A DNA stretch of 64,000 nucleotides. It comes from Papilionanthe hookeriana x Papilionanthe teres (lineage: Eukaryota > Streptophyta > Magnoliopsida > Asparagales > Orchidaceae). Each line of letters opens with the position of its first letter. Position 1 is the first letter of the stretch. Made by a program: the position numbers and the translations under genes. This document shows, in pieces, positions 21,826 through 33,212 of the stretch. The stretch is from the NCBI GenBank assembly GCA_022702705.1, contig CM040421.1:69682121-69746120 (forward strand), written 5' to 3'. The notes below the pieces were generated by a model. That model was not told the origin of the DNA and ran no database searches. It saw nothing but the letters and a program-made list of their open reading frames with translations.

Positions 21826-22230
21826 CGATTGAGATTTGATTTGAGATCTAGAAGATCGGATTTGAGATTTGATAGAGATTGAATTTGAACTTGATTGAGA
21901 CTTGAAGCACTGGAAAGATTGAATTTGGAAATTTGGAAATTTGGAAGGATGAGTTTGAACTCGATTGAAACTTGATTTAAGATTTGATTTGAAATTTGAA
22001 AGATCGAGTTTGAAACTTGATCGAGATTGGATTTGGATTTTGATTGAGAATTTGATTTGAGATTTGGGAAGATCGAATTTGAAATTTGATCGAGTGGATT
22101 TGGAATTTGATTGAGATTTGATTTGGAAGTTTGGAAGGATAGAATTTGATTTTGAAGTTTGAAAAGATTGAAATTTGATTCGGAATTTGGAAAGATTGAA
22201 TTTGAGATTTGTGTTGATTTCGTTTATCTT
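21826..22230. repeat. Degenerate GATTTGA-type short repeats
   Basis: A run of variants of GAATTTGAAATTTGATTGAG and GGAAGATTGAATTTGA with irregular period of about 25-40 bp, directly after the 83-bp array. It looks like an older or less homogenised tandem array. No ORF supported. Confidence 0.6.
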
Positions 22231-22370
22231 TTAATGGTTGAAATTTTATTTTGTTGTTTATTTAATGTTCATGTGAACTTGGTGTTTGTCATTTTTCGGA
22301 TTTTTTTTAAAAAAATTTTCTTTTATTCTCTTTTTTTCTTTTACGTTCTTTGTTCGAAGTTCATTTAACT

Positions 22371-24120
22371 TTAATGGCGTTTCCCGATCAATTTGCCTGA
22401 AAGAGGTGAAGGCGAAAACGTGACATGGTCGCTTTCATTCCAATCATGTTGAAAATACGTCGTACGACTCGATGCTGGAATATATTTCATACAATCCATG
22501 TAGACTCGAAACGGATTGTGTATGATCTTTGTTGATCCATCGAAAAGAATCATCGTCGAAAAATCCATGTACGAATAGTGAGGTACATGGTCGATAACAT
22601 CACCTTCCAAGCCATCCTTGGCGAGGATGCGAGTTGGATGTACGTTGGAGGTGTGATATTTCCCATGTAACTCGCGGCTCGTAAGGCGGAGGTTCTCTAG
22701 CTACGGGTACGGTTGGAAATGGTAAGGTATTTCTTTGTCGTCCATCCTCACGAAAGTAGCGAGATTCGCTCACTGGCACTCACGGTATGCTGATGCTTTG
22801 CGATATACGCTCAGATTACCTTGCGGTATCATGACGGAACCCACGGTAAAGGTATCTTTCTTGGCCCTCGGAACTCACCGGGCACTGCTATCCGGAGGTC
22901 GGATCCGAACATGATGTTGCACTCATTCGAAAGAGGCCAGTGCGAAGGTCGACGAAGTCGTGGTGATCGATATGTGGGGGTATGCGGTCACTCTGTTTGT
23001 AGATGTTGATAATGCGGCTATTGGGTATGCAATCTGTCGCGGTACCCTCCATGTTATCAATCTTTTCACCATTCTCTTGATAACTAATGGCATCGGATCT
23101 ACTTGCCCGTGACGAAGTATCCACGAGTGGGTTTCCCTTCTGTCTTCGACGAAGTTGTAGCGGCATCCGCATTGTATTGTGATTCTTCCTTTCCACGGCA
23201 TCCATCTCGGGGTTCGAGTATGTGTTTTCCCTCGGGCGGCTGCTCGGCCCATTCTTTTCGGATCCGGATACGATCCACGATTCTTTGTTGTTCATACTGC
23301 GAGAATACGTCGGTGTGTAGCTCGAGGCCTTCAGTATGTTGATTCTTCTTCCTTTAATTCTCTCGAAGTATTCGAAAGTTTTCTTTTCAACATTACGCAT
23401 CCTCTCCGGCTCGTATTCGGAATGATGCTGAGATGGCGAGGCCTTGTGACATATTGTGGGATATATGGTTCGATCCGCTTCGCGTTCCTGCATGCCTCGG
23501 CTCCTCGGGGATGATGTACGTCGGGACATCCCCGGGGTTGCTTCGCAGCAAGGTCATGCAGCTTGCTTGGTGGTTCTATCCGGTGGCGTGGTAGCCTTCT
23601 TTCTTCGATCTTACGGAGATTTCCACGGTTCTTTACGGTTATTCTAGGAGTGGCCTCCTTTCTTCGAGTTCTGGTGAGCCGGTGTCCTTGAAGTGTATGT
23701 GCTTGGCATTAGCGATTGTCTCGTCGTGTCGGTCGCGGCTAGTTTTGTTAACATTTTACGGATGCGGCGATTCTTATTTCTTCGTTGCGTGGGCGTGAGA
23801 GTAGCCCTCCGAACTTCTTGAATCTCTGCGGGCGCGGCGGCGGCAAGCTGCCCTCCATTGTAGTGACTACGGACTTCATTTTCTTGTCTTCTTCGGTGTT
23901 TGCTTTTCTCTTCTTGTTGTTGGATTGGTGGCTTGGGCCACCCACTTTCATCCATTGTCGTCCGGGCGAGTTCTTCTCGGTCGCTGGGACCCGGTCACTT
24001 TCCTCGTCTTGTAGGCTGCTGGTGCGAAATGCGAGTCGATCTCGATTATCGCTCCATCTTTCACCCTCTTTTCATCGAGTGCGAGGCTTACGCCATTCTT
24101 AAAGTTCAAAACCAACCGCC
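22371..24120. other. Unassigned region downstream of Tat integrase
   Basis: Codon-like, GC-richer sequence of about 1.7 kb between the integrase and the minisatellite. On the minus strand it holds frames of 79 codons (22371-22610), 213 codons (22888-23529) and 103 codons (23644-23955, very basic). On the plus strand it holds frames of 111 (23179-23514) and 105-119 codons (23785-24259). I recognise no domain in either direction. Some Tat-group elements carry an extra ORF here, sometimes antisense, and this region could be a decayed one. Which strand was coding cannot be decided by eye. Confidence 0.4.
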
Positions 24121-24340
24121 GTTCGACATTTCCCTGCGAAAAGACAAGGAAAAGGATCGAGGGTACATCTTAAGAACAAGAACATTAAGAAAATGTTTAT
24201 TAAAGATACATTTTTATTATTCTTATATTTTGAAATTTAACGGGAATGAAGTAGGATAAGATGAGGGAAGAGATCTTGATTTGAAAAAGAAAACAAGGAA
24301 AACTTAATTATCATGATTTTATTTATCTTAGCACATTTTA

Positions 24341-25600
24341 TTATTTTTGGGTTCGGACCCGATCATAAGTAATTACTTCACCGTGTTTCTTAGGGATGAA
24401 GAATTCATTCCTTCGAAACATCGGGTAGCGTAATACTTTTCGAAGTATCGTCAGATTGATTGGAAGCATATGTCGTTCTCCACGGCGATTCACTAGGCTG
24501 GTAGGAACCTCACGAGTATCTTGCTTGACCACGAACGGTCCTTCCGAGTGGGTTCGAATTTTCCTCTATCTTGCGGTGTGCGAGAATAGGTCTCTTGAGA
24601 ACGAGAACTAAATCACCGACTTTGAAGGTTCTTGGGCGGACCGGTTTGTCATGGGCTTGAACCATCTTAGCTTGGTATAGTTCTAAAGTGCATTTGCGGC
24701 TGCAAGTCTTTTCCCTTCGAAGCTTTCTAATTCTTCGAGTCGTAGTCGGCGTTTTCTTCGTCGTGATCTTGTTTGCAAGCTGCGATTACGAGTGAAGGAA
24801 GGCTGAACCTCTAAAGGTAACAACGCCTCGGACCCATACACCGGAGCGTAAGGTGTAGCTTGAGTAGGAGTTACGAAGGTTGTCAGGTAGGCCCATAAGG
24901 CTTCTAACAATTTCTCGTGCCGATTTCTCTTATTATCGTCCGGGGTTTTCTTTAAGATTTGAACGAGAGTTTTATTAAAAGCCTCGGCGAGGCCGTTTGC
25001 TCTTGGGTAGTAAATTGTTGAGTATCGCCGGTCGATTCCGTGTCTCACGACAAAATTGTTGATTTGTGTGCTTCGAATGCGACCGGTTATACGAGATGAT
25101 CTGCGCGGCACTCCGAAACGGTAGACGACTTGGTTCTTGAAAAGCGTAGCACGTGGTGTGCTTTCACTTCTCTAAGTGGAGCCATGCACGCTTGGAAAAG
25201 TGATCTGTAGGCTGCAAGAATGAAACGATGTCCTTTTGAAGATGGTGGTTCTATCGGACCCACTATATACGTGCCCCGACATTCGAATGGCCGCGACGCG
25301 GTGTCGGGTGTAGCACATTTGGAGGTTGATGTAGAACCGCTCCGTGCACTTGGCATTGGTGACGGCTCTTGGCGATTTTCATGCGGTCGGTCATCATCGA
25401 GGGCCGGTAGTACCCTAGTCTTTTAATTTTCATCTTCATCTTTGGACCCGTGAGTGAGCGCCGCGGAGTCTGAATGCACCTCTTTAACGATTTCACGGGC
25501 CTCGGACCAGCTTAGGCACCTTAGCCGCATTTGATCGAAAGACCTTACGTATAATGTGTTGTTTATTAATGCGTAAGACGGAGTTCTTTTCTTGATCGAT
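24341..25600 (-). pseudogene. Tat integrase
   Basis: Frames at 25263-25496 (finger end with IKRLGYYRPSMM and a CQVH fragment, then HQPPNVLHP), 25087-25356 (start of the catalytic core with VGPIEPPSSKGHRFILAA) and 24683-25111 (core end). The last has DRRYSTIYYPRANGLAEAFN, whose Glu is the third catalytic residue, and EALWAYLTTFVTPTQATPY. The C-terminal part (24540-24680) reads FKVGDLVLVLKRPI. The first catalytic Asp region is altered (CRGTYIVGP where WGMDLVGP is usual) and the second lies at a frame break, so this copy looks inactive. Confidence 0.8.
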
Positions 25601-25756
25601 GGGCCGACGACCTATCGTGCAGTAGCTTTCTGTTTGCGGAGTAGTACATCGATGGTATCGCCTGATCTTACGTGTTTTACTGTCCTTCTTCTGTAGTGAT
25701 TCTTTTTCTTTTTCGATTTGTGTATCATGTCATGTCGAGTTGTGATAGGACTGACG

Positions 25757-26235
25757 TCAGGTGAGCTGACACTTCCGCTGATTCATCTTGCGAAGCGAGC
25801 GAATTCTTTTGCGAGACGGGCTAAAGCATCTGCTTAAAGCATTCTCTTTTCTAGGAATTTTGTAGATTGTCGCATTTGGAATCGATTCAGCAATTTGTAT
25901 GGCATCTTGGAAGTATTGTTCGAGTCTTGGTTTAAAAATTATGTATTGTCGGCGATCTGTTGAATGATTAGCATGAATCCAGTAGATGTTGATGTACGGT
26001 ATCCCAGTTTGAATGGTTAATTCCAATCCGTTATGAGGGCTTCGTATTACGCTTCGTTGTTTGTACACGGTTACGTCGAGTGGTAGGAGTATCTTAACAT
26101 CCCCGCTCCGGTGTTATAAAGATTAGCCGATTCTGCCTTCACGGACCTTATCACTTGCGATTCTTCGTCTTTGTGTCTTGAAGATGCTCCGTCGAAATAC
26201 AATTCCCGACGTCGATCGTCGAGGTCTTCTAGGTT
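25757..26235 (-). pseudogene. Tat second (archaeal-type) RNase H
   Basis: The segment ELYFDGASSRHKDEESQ near 26200 and the later frame at 25757-26068 (HNGLELTIQTGIPYINIYWIHANHS, then YFQDAIQIAESIPNATIYKIPRKENA) follow the plan of the extra RNase H domain found in Tat-group elements between the usual RNase H and integrase. The usual catalytic Asp of the D-S-x-L motif is replaced here by WIHAN-type sequence, either by mutation or error. Its presence supports Tat placement. Confidence 0.7.
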
Positions 26236-26239
26236 CATT

Positions 26240-27500
26240 ATTTGTTCATCGGCGGATCGTCGTTGAGAGGAGATTCGGCAGGCGAAGGGTGTCTTTGCGA
26301 GGAAGTCTGCTAAGACTTGTCCCGCTACGGCACGCGGAGGCACGAAAGTTATATCGAATTGCGATAATATCATTGACCATGCGGCGAGTCTACGGGAAAG
26401 TGTTGGACGAGTCATCGAGTATTGCGATGGATTAAACTTCGAAATCGAGTTGACCTATGATGAAAGCATGTAGTGCTGAGCTTTTGAGCGGCGAAGATCG
26501 GGGACGAACAATGCTTTTCGATTGCGGGATACCTTACTTCCGTCGGAAGTAAACGACGGCTTAAGTAGTAAAGAGCATTTTCTTTACCCTCATCATTGAC
26601 ACAGAGTCTAACGGGGCTCAGGAAGTCGTCTAGAGCCGCGGTGTAAAGTATCGATGATCTACACGAGGCCAGAGGCTGCTAAGACGGGAGGTGTCATTAA
26701 ATATTGTTTAATGTCTTCGAAGGCCTTACGGCATTTCTCTTCCCGAATAAATTTGGCGTCCTTTTTAGCTAGTGCGAGAAAGGTGACACTACACGACGAG
26801 GTTTGAGATAAAGCGTCGAAGATATGCCGGCTTCCCTTGAAAAGATCGTAGTTGTTTTAAGGTTTTGGGAGGCGGCATTTCTAAGATGGCTTTAATCTTC
26901 TCGGGTCGATTTCGATTCCACGATGTCGGACAGACGAATCCTAAGAATTTCCGGAGGTGACGCGAAGGCGCATTTAAGGGATTCATCTTAAGGTTAAATT
27001 GTCTTAATCGTTCGAAAACAATTCTCGAAATCATACGAAGTGGTTTTCCTTTACTTTGCTTTTGATGACGACATCGTCCACGTAGCACTCGACTTGATTG
27101 TGGATGAGATCATCAAAAATTCTTGTCATTGCTCTTTGGTAAGTTGCTCCTGCGTTCTTCGGTCCGAATGGCATCACGGTGTAGCAAAATACTCCGATCG
27201 GCGTTCGAATCTTTGTAAGCTTTTCATCTTACGGAGCCATTTTTATCTGGTTGTATCATGAAGATCCATCCATGAATGAGAATATTTCATGTGTCGAAGC
27301 GATATCGATCATCGATTCTGGAATCGGTAGAGGAATTCATCTTTTGGACATGCCTTGTTTAAATCTGCGAAGTCCACACAAATTCGATACGACCATTCTT
27401 CTTTCGGTGGCACCACATTGGGTAACCGAGTCGGGTATTGTTCTTCGCGGACAAATTTAGCGTCTTATTAGCTTTTTAACTTGGTATGACTTGTTGTTCG
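26240..27500 (-). pseudogene. Tat reverse transcriptase and RNase H
   Basis: On the minus strand 27420-27260 reads NVVPPKEEWSYRICVDFADL, NKACPKDEF and FSFMDG, the early RT motifs. The catalytic YVDD lies at 27073-27084 within VECYVDDVVIKSK. The 99-codon frame at 26789-27088 continues with FNLKMNPLNAP, GFVCPTSWNRNRPEKIKAILEM and LRSFQGKPAYLRRFI (thumb). RNase H follows, ending in MTRPTLSRRLAAWSMILSQF and VLADFLAKTPF (26290-26415). Several frameshifts break it, including one right after YVDD. Confidence 0.82.
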
Positions 27501-28396
27501 ATTTCCGGACGCATTCTTACAGGACCTTGTCGTGCGGAGCGAAGTAGGATCCACTCCTAACTTATGGACTACGACCTGCGGGGCTAATCACGGCATTTCA
27601 TCGTAGTTCCGAAGCAAAACGGTCCTTAAATTCCATTAATAACTTGATTATTTCTTCGGAGTCTTCTTTATTGAGTAAGGAGCTAACAAAGGTAAGTGCT
27701 AGGCTCTTCGTTAGTACCTGAGTTAACTTCAGTTAACTCATCATTGTAGATTTGATTTCTTCTTCGAATTACGGTGGAGCGTCTCCGATTTGTAAATCTT
27801 CGAGTTCGTTTGTAGTTTCCATGCGGTTTTCATTGGATTTGCGAGTGACAACCAAGCAAAATTCGGTATCGTCGGTCGACCTGCGTGCGAGAATCCGAGT
27901 CCATACTTTGAATTGGGAGGACGGCGGAGTTATTCCATAACTTTTCGAAATGTTGTGATTGGCATTTTGTCGCATTGTCGAGGTAAGAAACCACGTTGAA
28001 TTAAATTTTGAACACGGGGAGAGTACCACTCGAAAGGTAATTCCATTAATTCGATGAAGTGACATCTTCGAATTGTACATTATTTTCGGTTTTGGAGGAA
28101 GAAGCACCACGGTAAAATTTGATCGGCTTTGCACGCGTCACTACGTACCTCTTTGACCTCCATACCCTCGATCTTATTAGAATGGATCGGAGTTAGGGTC
28201 ATAGTATGTACGTAGTGGTTAATCTTCTCGTACATTGATTTGTATTCTTCGTTCTTTTCATCTTCGAGGGAGATCTTGTATTGCGGCTTCTTTCGACTTA
28301 TTGTTCTTGCTTCTTGCTTGATTTCTTTTTCCTCTTCGAAGCTATCTTCCCAATCAACATTGATGGGTGGTTTCTTACGTCGATTGTCTAGTGTCT

Positions 28397-29021
28397 CTAC
28401 CGCGGCCTCGTCCCGGCCTCGACCTCGGATGCGAGTTGTGGAGAAACCTTCACCATCTCGCGGAAGGGAGTGGTGAGTGGCTGTTGGACTAGAACTTCGG
28501 GTTCTTCGTTGTCACGAACTTTCTTTGCTTTATTTGTTACGGTATCTGCGGAGAAGATTGTTTTCTTTGGCGGTGCATAATAAGGCTGCATCTTCATGGA
28601 TTCCGATTTCATGTACGGAGAATGGTTGTAAGTCTCCTTTGATGCCTATGTTCCCCTGCATCGTAATATTTGATGCAACGATGCGAGAGATGATGGTACC
28701 ATCTGTTTTCATGTATCCATGGTCGGCCTGAGTAGAGCGTTGAACGACGTTTCGAATCGATTATATGAAATTTTGCGGTTGTCTTTGCTAAATCACAGGT
28801 CTTCATCGGTAGCGTTATTGACCAGGGGCTCTTTCTCCTTTACGGTTGAATCCTCTTAATAACATTTTGTCGGCCTCGAGCTCGCGAGCATCGATTTCCA
28901 AGTATGCTAGTGTTCGAAGACTCATTATATTGATTGATGCTCCTGGATCCACCGATACTGCGGAGAGCGTAAACTTCCCGATTGTAGCTGAAATGTACGA
29001 CGGTCGGTTGTGATCTAGCAT
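28397..29021 (-). pseudogene. Tat aspartic protease region
   Basis: The frame at 28815-29021 contains the active-site motif VDPGASINIMSLRTL, the DPGAS form typical of Tat proteases, followed by LEIDARELEADKMLLRGFN. The next frame (28609-28806) has FHIIDSKRRSTLYSGRPWIH, a damaged version of the usual LLGRPWIH second-half motif. 28397-28612 continues into the protease-RT linker. An inverted partial copy of the same region is at 40567-42002. Confidence 0.8.
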
Positions 29022-29157
29022 CCCCAGTAGTAGGTCATTGTACGTGAAGGTAACACCTCGGTTGTTCCTTTAACGAGCAAACCTCATCCAAGGAATCTCC
29101 GGCCATTTGAGTAAGCGAATTTCCGGATCGAAGTAAGGCCTTGATCGGAAGCTTCTC

Positions 29158-30130
29158 TCATCTCCTTTGATAAGATGAGAGCATCGTAGATGCTCGGTTT
29201 GGCGGTAGTTTCCTAAGATGGGCTAGCACGTTGTAGTCCACTTTGTTCTCCTGCGTCTCGGCTTCTTCTCGAATGGGTATGTCTTCTGCAGGGTTGGTTC
29301 TTCTTGAACGACCACACCTTTCCTTTGTCTTTTGGACCCGTTCTCGGAGGTAGAACTTTTCCACTTCTTAGGTTGACTTCGTAATTTCTTCGAATCTAGT
29401 ATTGAGTTTGTCGGTGTTTCCTCTTGAATCGGAATGAGTAGCTCTTACGGATTATCTTCAAATCCGAAGGCTCTAACTCTATCGTAGCTGGAGCTCCTCG
29501 AAACTCGCGAGATAGATCCGTTGCTTGTTGAACTCTCGTAGCCTCCTTGATGGATGCCTTCTTCGTCATTTTGATCGTCGAGATCATGTATGATTTGAGA
29601 ATTGTTGTTGGTATCGAAATCGACGCCGGATTGTCGCTAGTTACGTAATCGTTAGAAACGGTCAAAACGTAGCCAACGCCATCACCCTTATCATTATATG
29701 ATCCCACGAAGTGAGCGAGATAATCATACAAAATCGAGAGGTTCGAGGGATTTCTCCCCGAATCGGAAACGACTATCTAGGATAAGCGGCCCACAGTACA
29801 GCCTTAGGAATCTCGGTCCCCTCTTCTTCGTCGATTTTCTTCTTCTCTTCGATTGTCTCTGTCGAGGTGGTTCTTCATCGCGAGTGATAGTACGGCTTAA
29901 CGGGTCTCGAACTACGAATTGAAGCTCGCAGAAGCGGTTCGGATGTTGTCTAAAATCTTCTTCGAAGATCTCGTCGAGAGCGGTAGTCCATCCATCGTCG
30001 GTTGCATAGGGATGCTATCGGAATGACGGGATCGGTTGAGATAACATTGACGGAACCTCCTTTACGGGGTTCCTTCATGTACTCCTTCGGGATTGTTATA
30101 TTTCCTTTCAGAAGGTTGTCGTTGAGCCGA
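29158..30130 (-). pseudogene. Tat gag-protease linker
   Basis: Frames at 29158-29364 (with VDYNVLAHLRKLPPNR, a typical sentence before the Tat protease) and 29396-29731 (low similarity). Upstream, 30060-30130 on the minus strand reads GNITIPKEYMKEPRKG and SVNVIS. Heavily broken. Confidence 0.6.
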
Positions 30131-30264
30131 CTTTTGAAGGTAATGCGGTCTTATCTTGTGCCCGAGCATCCGATGGTAGGGGCGAAAGTTGGGATCACCT
30201 TTCTTGTTGACTTCCTCGAGTCTTTTGGGCTCACGGCGGTGGAAATGCTGGAGTTTTCATTAAG

Positions 30265-31225
30265 CTACGGAACATCTTTGAGTCTTGCTTCATTTTTGAA
30301 CGGATATTCTGCTGCTCGAAGCTCCCTCGATGTACGTTGCGGACGAGACGGTTGTTCATCTTGCGGAGACGGTGATAGGCTTGGACCGGGGTTCTTGGTA
30401 ATTTTGTTGTGGTTCTTTGCGGCCGTTACGGTGGTATTTGCATCGGTTGTTTGCCTTTGTCGAGCTGCTGCAGCGACCCGAGATTTCTTTTCGAAAGTCT
30501 TCACCGGCTTACGCTTGTCCGTCTTGTCGGCGAAACTTAATTGCTTCGCCTCTTCTTGCGAGCTTCGGCCTTGCTTAACAACTTCTCGAAAGTCTTAATA
30601 GTGAATCCCTTGAGGAGAAGTCTTATCGGGCCGTGAATGCTTTTAAGCGAGATCTGCAGTGCATGTTGTTCTTGCGGTTGTGGTTCACACTTCATACTTA
30701 AATTTCTCCATCGAAGTATGTAATCCATCTAGAGTTTCATTCGGCCTTTGTTTCTCTACCAGCTAAATCACTATAGTGATGTGGTGCTTGAGACTCCGAC
30801 GAATCGCTTAATGAAGAGGCTCTCTAGCTACGAGAATGTCTTTACGGATCCAGTTGGGTAATTCGCATACCGGTCGAAGGCGATTCACGACGGACTGGCT
30901 AACGAGCTCGTCGGAAGAGTAGCGCATCGCTCCGCCGGCATTGCAACAAGCGGCACGAAAGTGTGCGACATCTTGTCGGGGGTTCCGGTTCCGTCGAAGG
31001 TCTTAAACGAGAGGTGGTACGAAGCCCTTTGGGTATTGGACGGCGTCGAATTCTTCGGGTAAGGTCTGCCGTCCGAATAGATGTCCGTTCTTCGATTGTG
31101 CTTAGGGCTTCTCGCACTTGTTGTTCTACACGAGTTCTTGATATCCTTTTCGGGGATCATACTTTGTGTTGTATCCTTTTCGGTTGGTCATCCCCATTGA
31201 CGGATGTAATCTCCTTTCCTCCGTC
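30265..31225 (-). pseudogene. Tat gag
   Basis: Frames at 30885-31160 and 30899-31117 carry alternate-phase pieces of the Tat gag sentence (RPYP...FKTFDGTGTPDK, then a DALLFRR segment). 30537-30728 has ILRWRNLSMKCEPQPQEQHA and LLLKGFTIKTFEKLLSKAEA, the helical gag end, followed by a basic linker (30265-30504). The domain is capsid-like and would form the particle. Stops and frameshifts are frequent. Confidence 0.72.
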
Positions 31226-32698
31226 TACGATGTGAATGACTTACGGGGTGTCTCTCCATGTGGTTGTACTTGACTTTGGAGAGTGGCTAGAGCTACGGCC
31301 ATCTCTTCCATCCTCTTCGCCATTTGAGCGATCGTGTCGTCCTTTCTGAAGGCTGTCTCTTCATCGGTTCGGCTCCTCTCTTCTGCTGGTGCGCGGGAGC
31401 ACCTTGAGAAGATGATGAAGCTCGTGTCTCGACCATGTTGATTTGCATATTCGTTGTCCATGAATTCCGATGAGTCGATCTCGTCTCCGAACTTTTCTTC
31501 TCTTTCTTTTGCCAGCCGTCGGATGTCGGTTCTCGGCTTTTCCATGGCATCTTCAGCGGAGCTTTCTGTGTATCTTTGTGGTTGTCGTGCGATGGTTGCG
31601 GGTCCTTTTTCACGAGTCCCCTTCATCGCGGTAGCACTTTCTTCAGATTCCGGCCTCATGGCGAGACTTTCTTTCTCGAGATTGCTTGTTTCGGTCTCGA
31701 GCTGCCCGTAGTGGGACGCCGCACCATCCTTCAGCGGCGAAGGTCTATGACCGGATGGTCGCATCGGCCGAAATCTTTGGAAGGTGGTATCCTCCTGTCC
31801 GTAACACGATACTACGACGGGCGGGCTAGCCTTCATTCTCTTGCTTGGCTTTTCTATCATGACGGCGGGTTCTACTCGGGGCCCGAGACCGGGATTTGGG
31901 CGGCACCGCCACATCCTTCGTAGAATTTCGACACGGGGCGATTTTCCTTCTTCGCTAGCTTTTACCAAAGTTTGCGGTCGAGCGAAACGGCGTAGTTCGA
32001 TTCTTTTCTTGCGGTATCGTTGTAGTATGCGGGTACGTGGTAATGTGGCGGCAATCTTTCGAACATTCTCTTCATCCTCTGCGGCGGAGAGGGGATGGAA
32101 CTTGCTTCCTCCCAAAAGTGGTATGTAGTCGGGCGGTGGTGTATATTACGGTAGCGGTGTATATTACGGTAACTGCGGAATTTCCTCGGGAAGGCGATCT
32201 CGGCGGCTACGGCTTCCACTGGCGATCCTTCATTTCTATTTCTTCTTTGGGTCTTTGTCGGCGACGGAATCTTCGAGCTGGACCCGATTTCGAAGACGGA
32301 AGGTCTTACGGGAAGATCGAGTACCCTCCGCGGTAACGGGTTTACCATAGTTACGGATTTCTTTCCCCTTTGATTTGGCGAAGTCGGGGTAGGTGCGAAA
32401 CAACTAGACCGGTGGGGGTAGTGAGAACGGTCCTCTGCGGACGGCGGTACTCCTCTGAGTCGGGACCCTTTGCGGGGAGGAAACTCTTGGATCGACCTAA
32501 GGTTGAACTCGAGCGAGTGGTTCCTCGGCTTCGGATACCTTGTTCGTCGGTGCGAAGAGGAGACGTCGGTGACTTTGACGTTCGTGTTTTCGAATCCACT
32601 GTCCCGAATCGGATGACCCCGTTGTCGGGCGGCTCATCCTTATAGACGGCGAAGTCCGGTCCGTTGGTGAAGGAGAAAATCGGTTTCGGGGCTTCCAT
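31225..32698 (-). pseudogene. Tat gag N-terminal extension
   Basis: The longest frame is 296 codons (31225-32115), with a polar, charged composition. A parallel frame (31293-31613) contains MVETRASSSSQGAPAHQQ, which resembles the linker before the gag core of related elements, and ends in a coiled-coil-like MAKRMEEMAVALATLQ stretch (longest frame). The first plausible start is the ATG at 32698, opening a 115-codon frame that begins MEAPKPIFSFTNGPDFAVYK. This start is chosen because it is the first long frame after the primer site and leader. Confidence 0.5.
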
Positions 32699-32699
32699 T

Positions 32700-33190
32700 T
32701 TGCGAGGTAGATTACGGGTTGTCGATCCGAAGCTATGCTTCTTTTCTTTGGGACGAAAAGGAATTGAAAAGAGTCAGAACGCATTCTTTGTTCATGTATT
32801 TATAAGAAGAATCATTTGTTAAAAGAATCACTTATTAGAGGGTTTGTTTATTTAGAACGGAATGTTCGAAGGTGTAGAGAAGGTAAGGAATCCGATTCGA
32901 AAGGAAAAGAAAGTCTTAAGCGAGACTTCCCGACTCGAAGGATCACTCTAAACTAACACCTATTGGGGGTCCACCCTGCCTCGGAAATGAGGTAAAAGGA
33001 TCTCGGAACCTCTCGTTTAGGGGTGTTTAAACGGTGGCTCCTAAATCCAGAGAGAATGTTGGCTATACTTGTTCGAGATAGAAATGAACATAGTATTCCA
33101 ACGGAAAGAAGGGTAGTTTGATCCATTAGGGACATGGATACACTTACCGATTTTTGAAAACGAATTATTTGATTATAATGGAGAGAGGAA
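32700..33190 (-). other. Tat 5' leader
   Basis: Untranslated sequence between primer site and first gag frame, with no supported gene. It contains pyrimidine-rich runs on the minus strand near 32760-32800 that could serve as a splice acceptor region, but no single site stands out. Confidence 0.4.
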
Positions 33191-33191
33191 T

Positions 33192-33212
33192 TCTCCCAGG
33201 CGGAGTCGCCGA
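33192..33212 (-). promoter_or_regulatory. Tat primer binding site (tRNA-Arg-like, degraded)
   Basis: On the minus strand CGGCGACTCCGCCTGGGAGA begins about six bases inside the 5' LTR. Ogre and Tat elements typically have TGGCGACTCCGCTGGGGA, complementary to tRNA-Arg. The first base and one insertion differ. Confidence 0.6.

Noticed and set aside
23179..24259. Plant mobile domain on the plus strand of the Tat 3' region
   Set aside because: Considered because some Tat elements carry an antisense gene of this type, but none of the expected motifs could be read with confidence.
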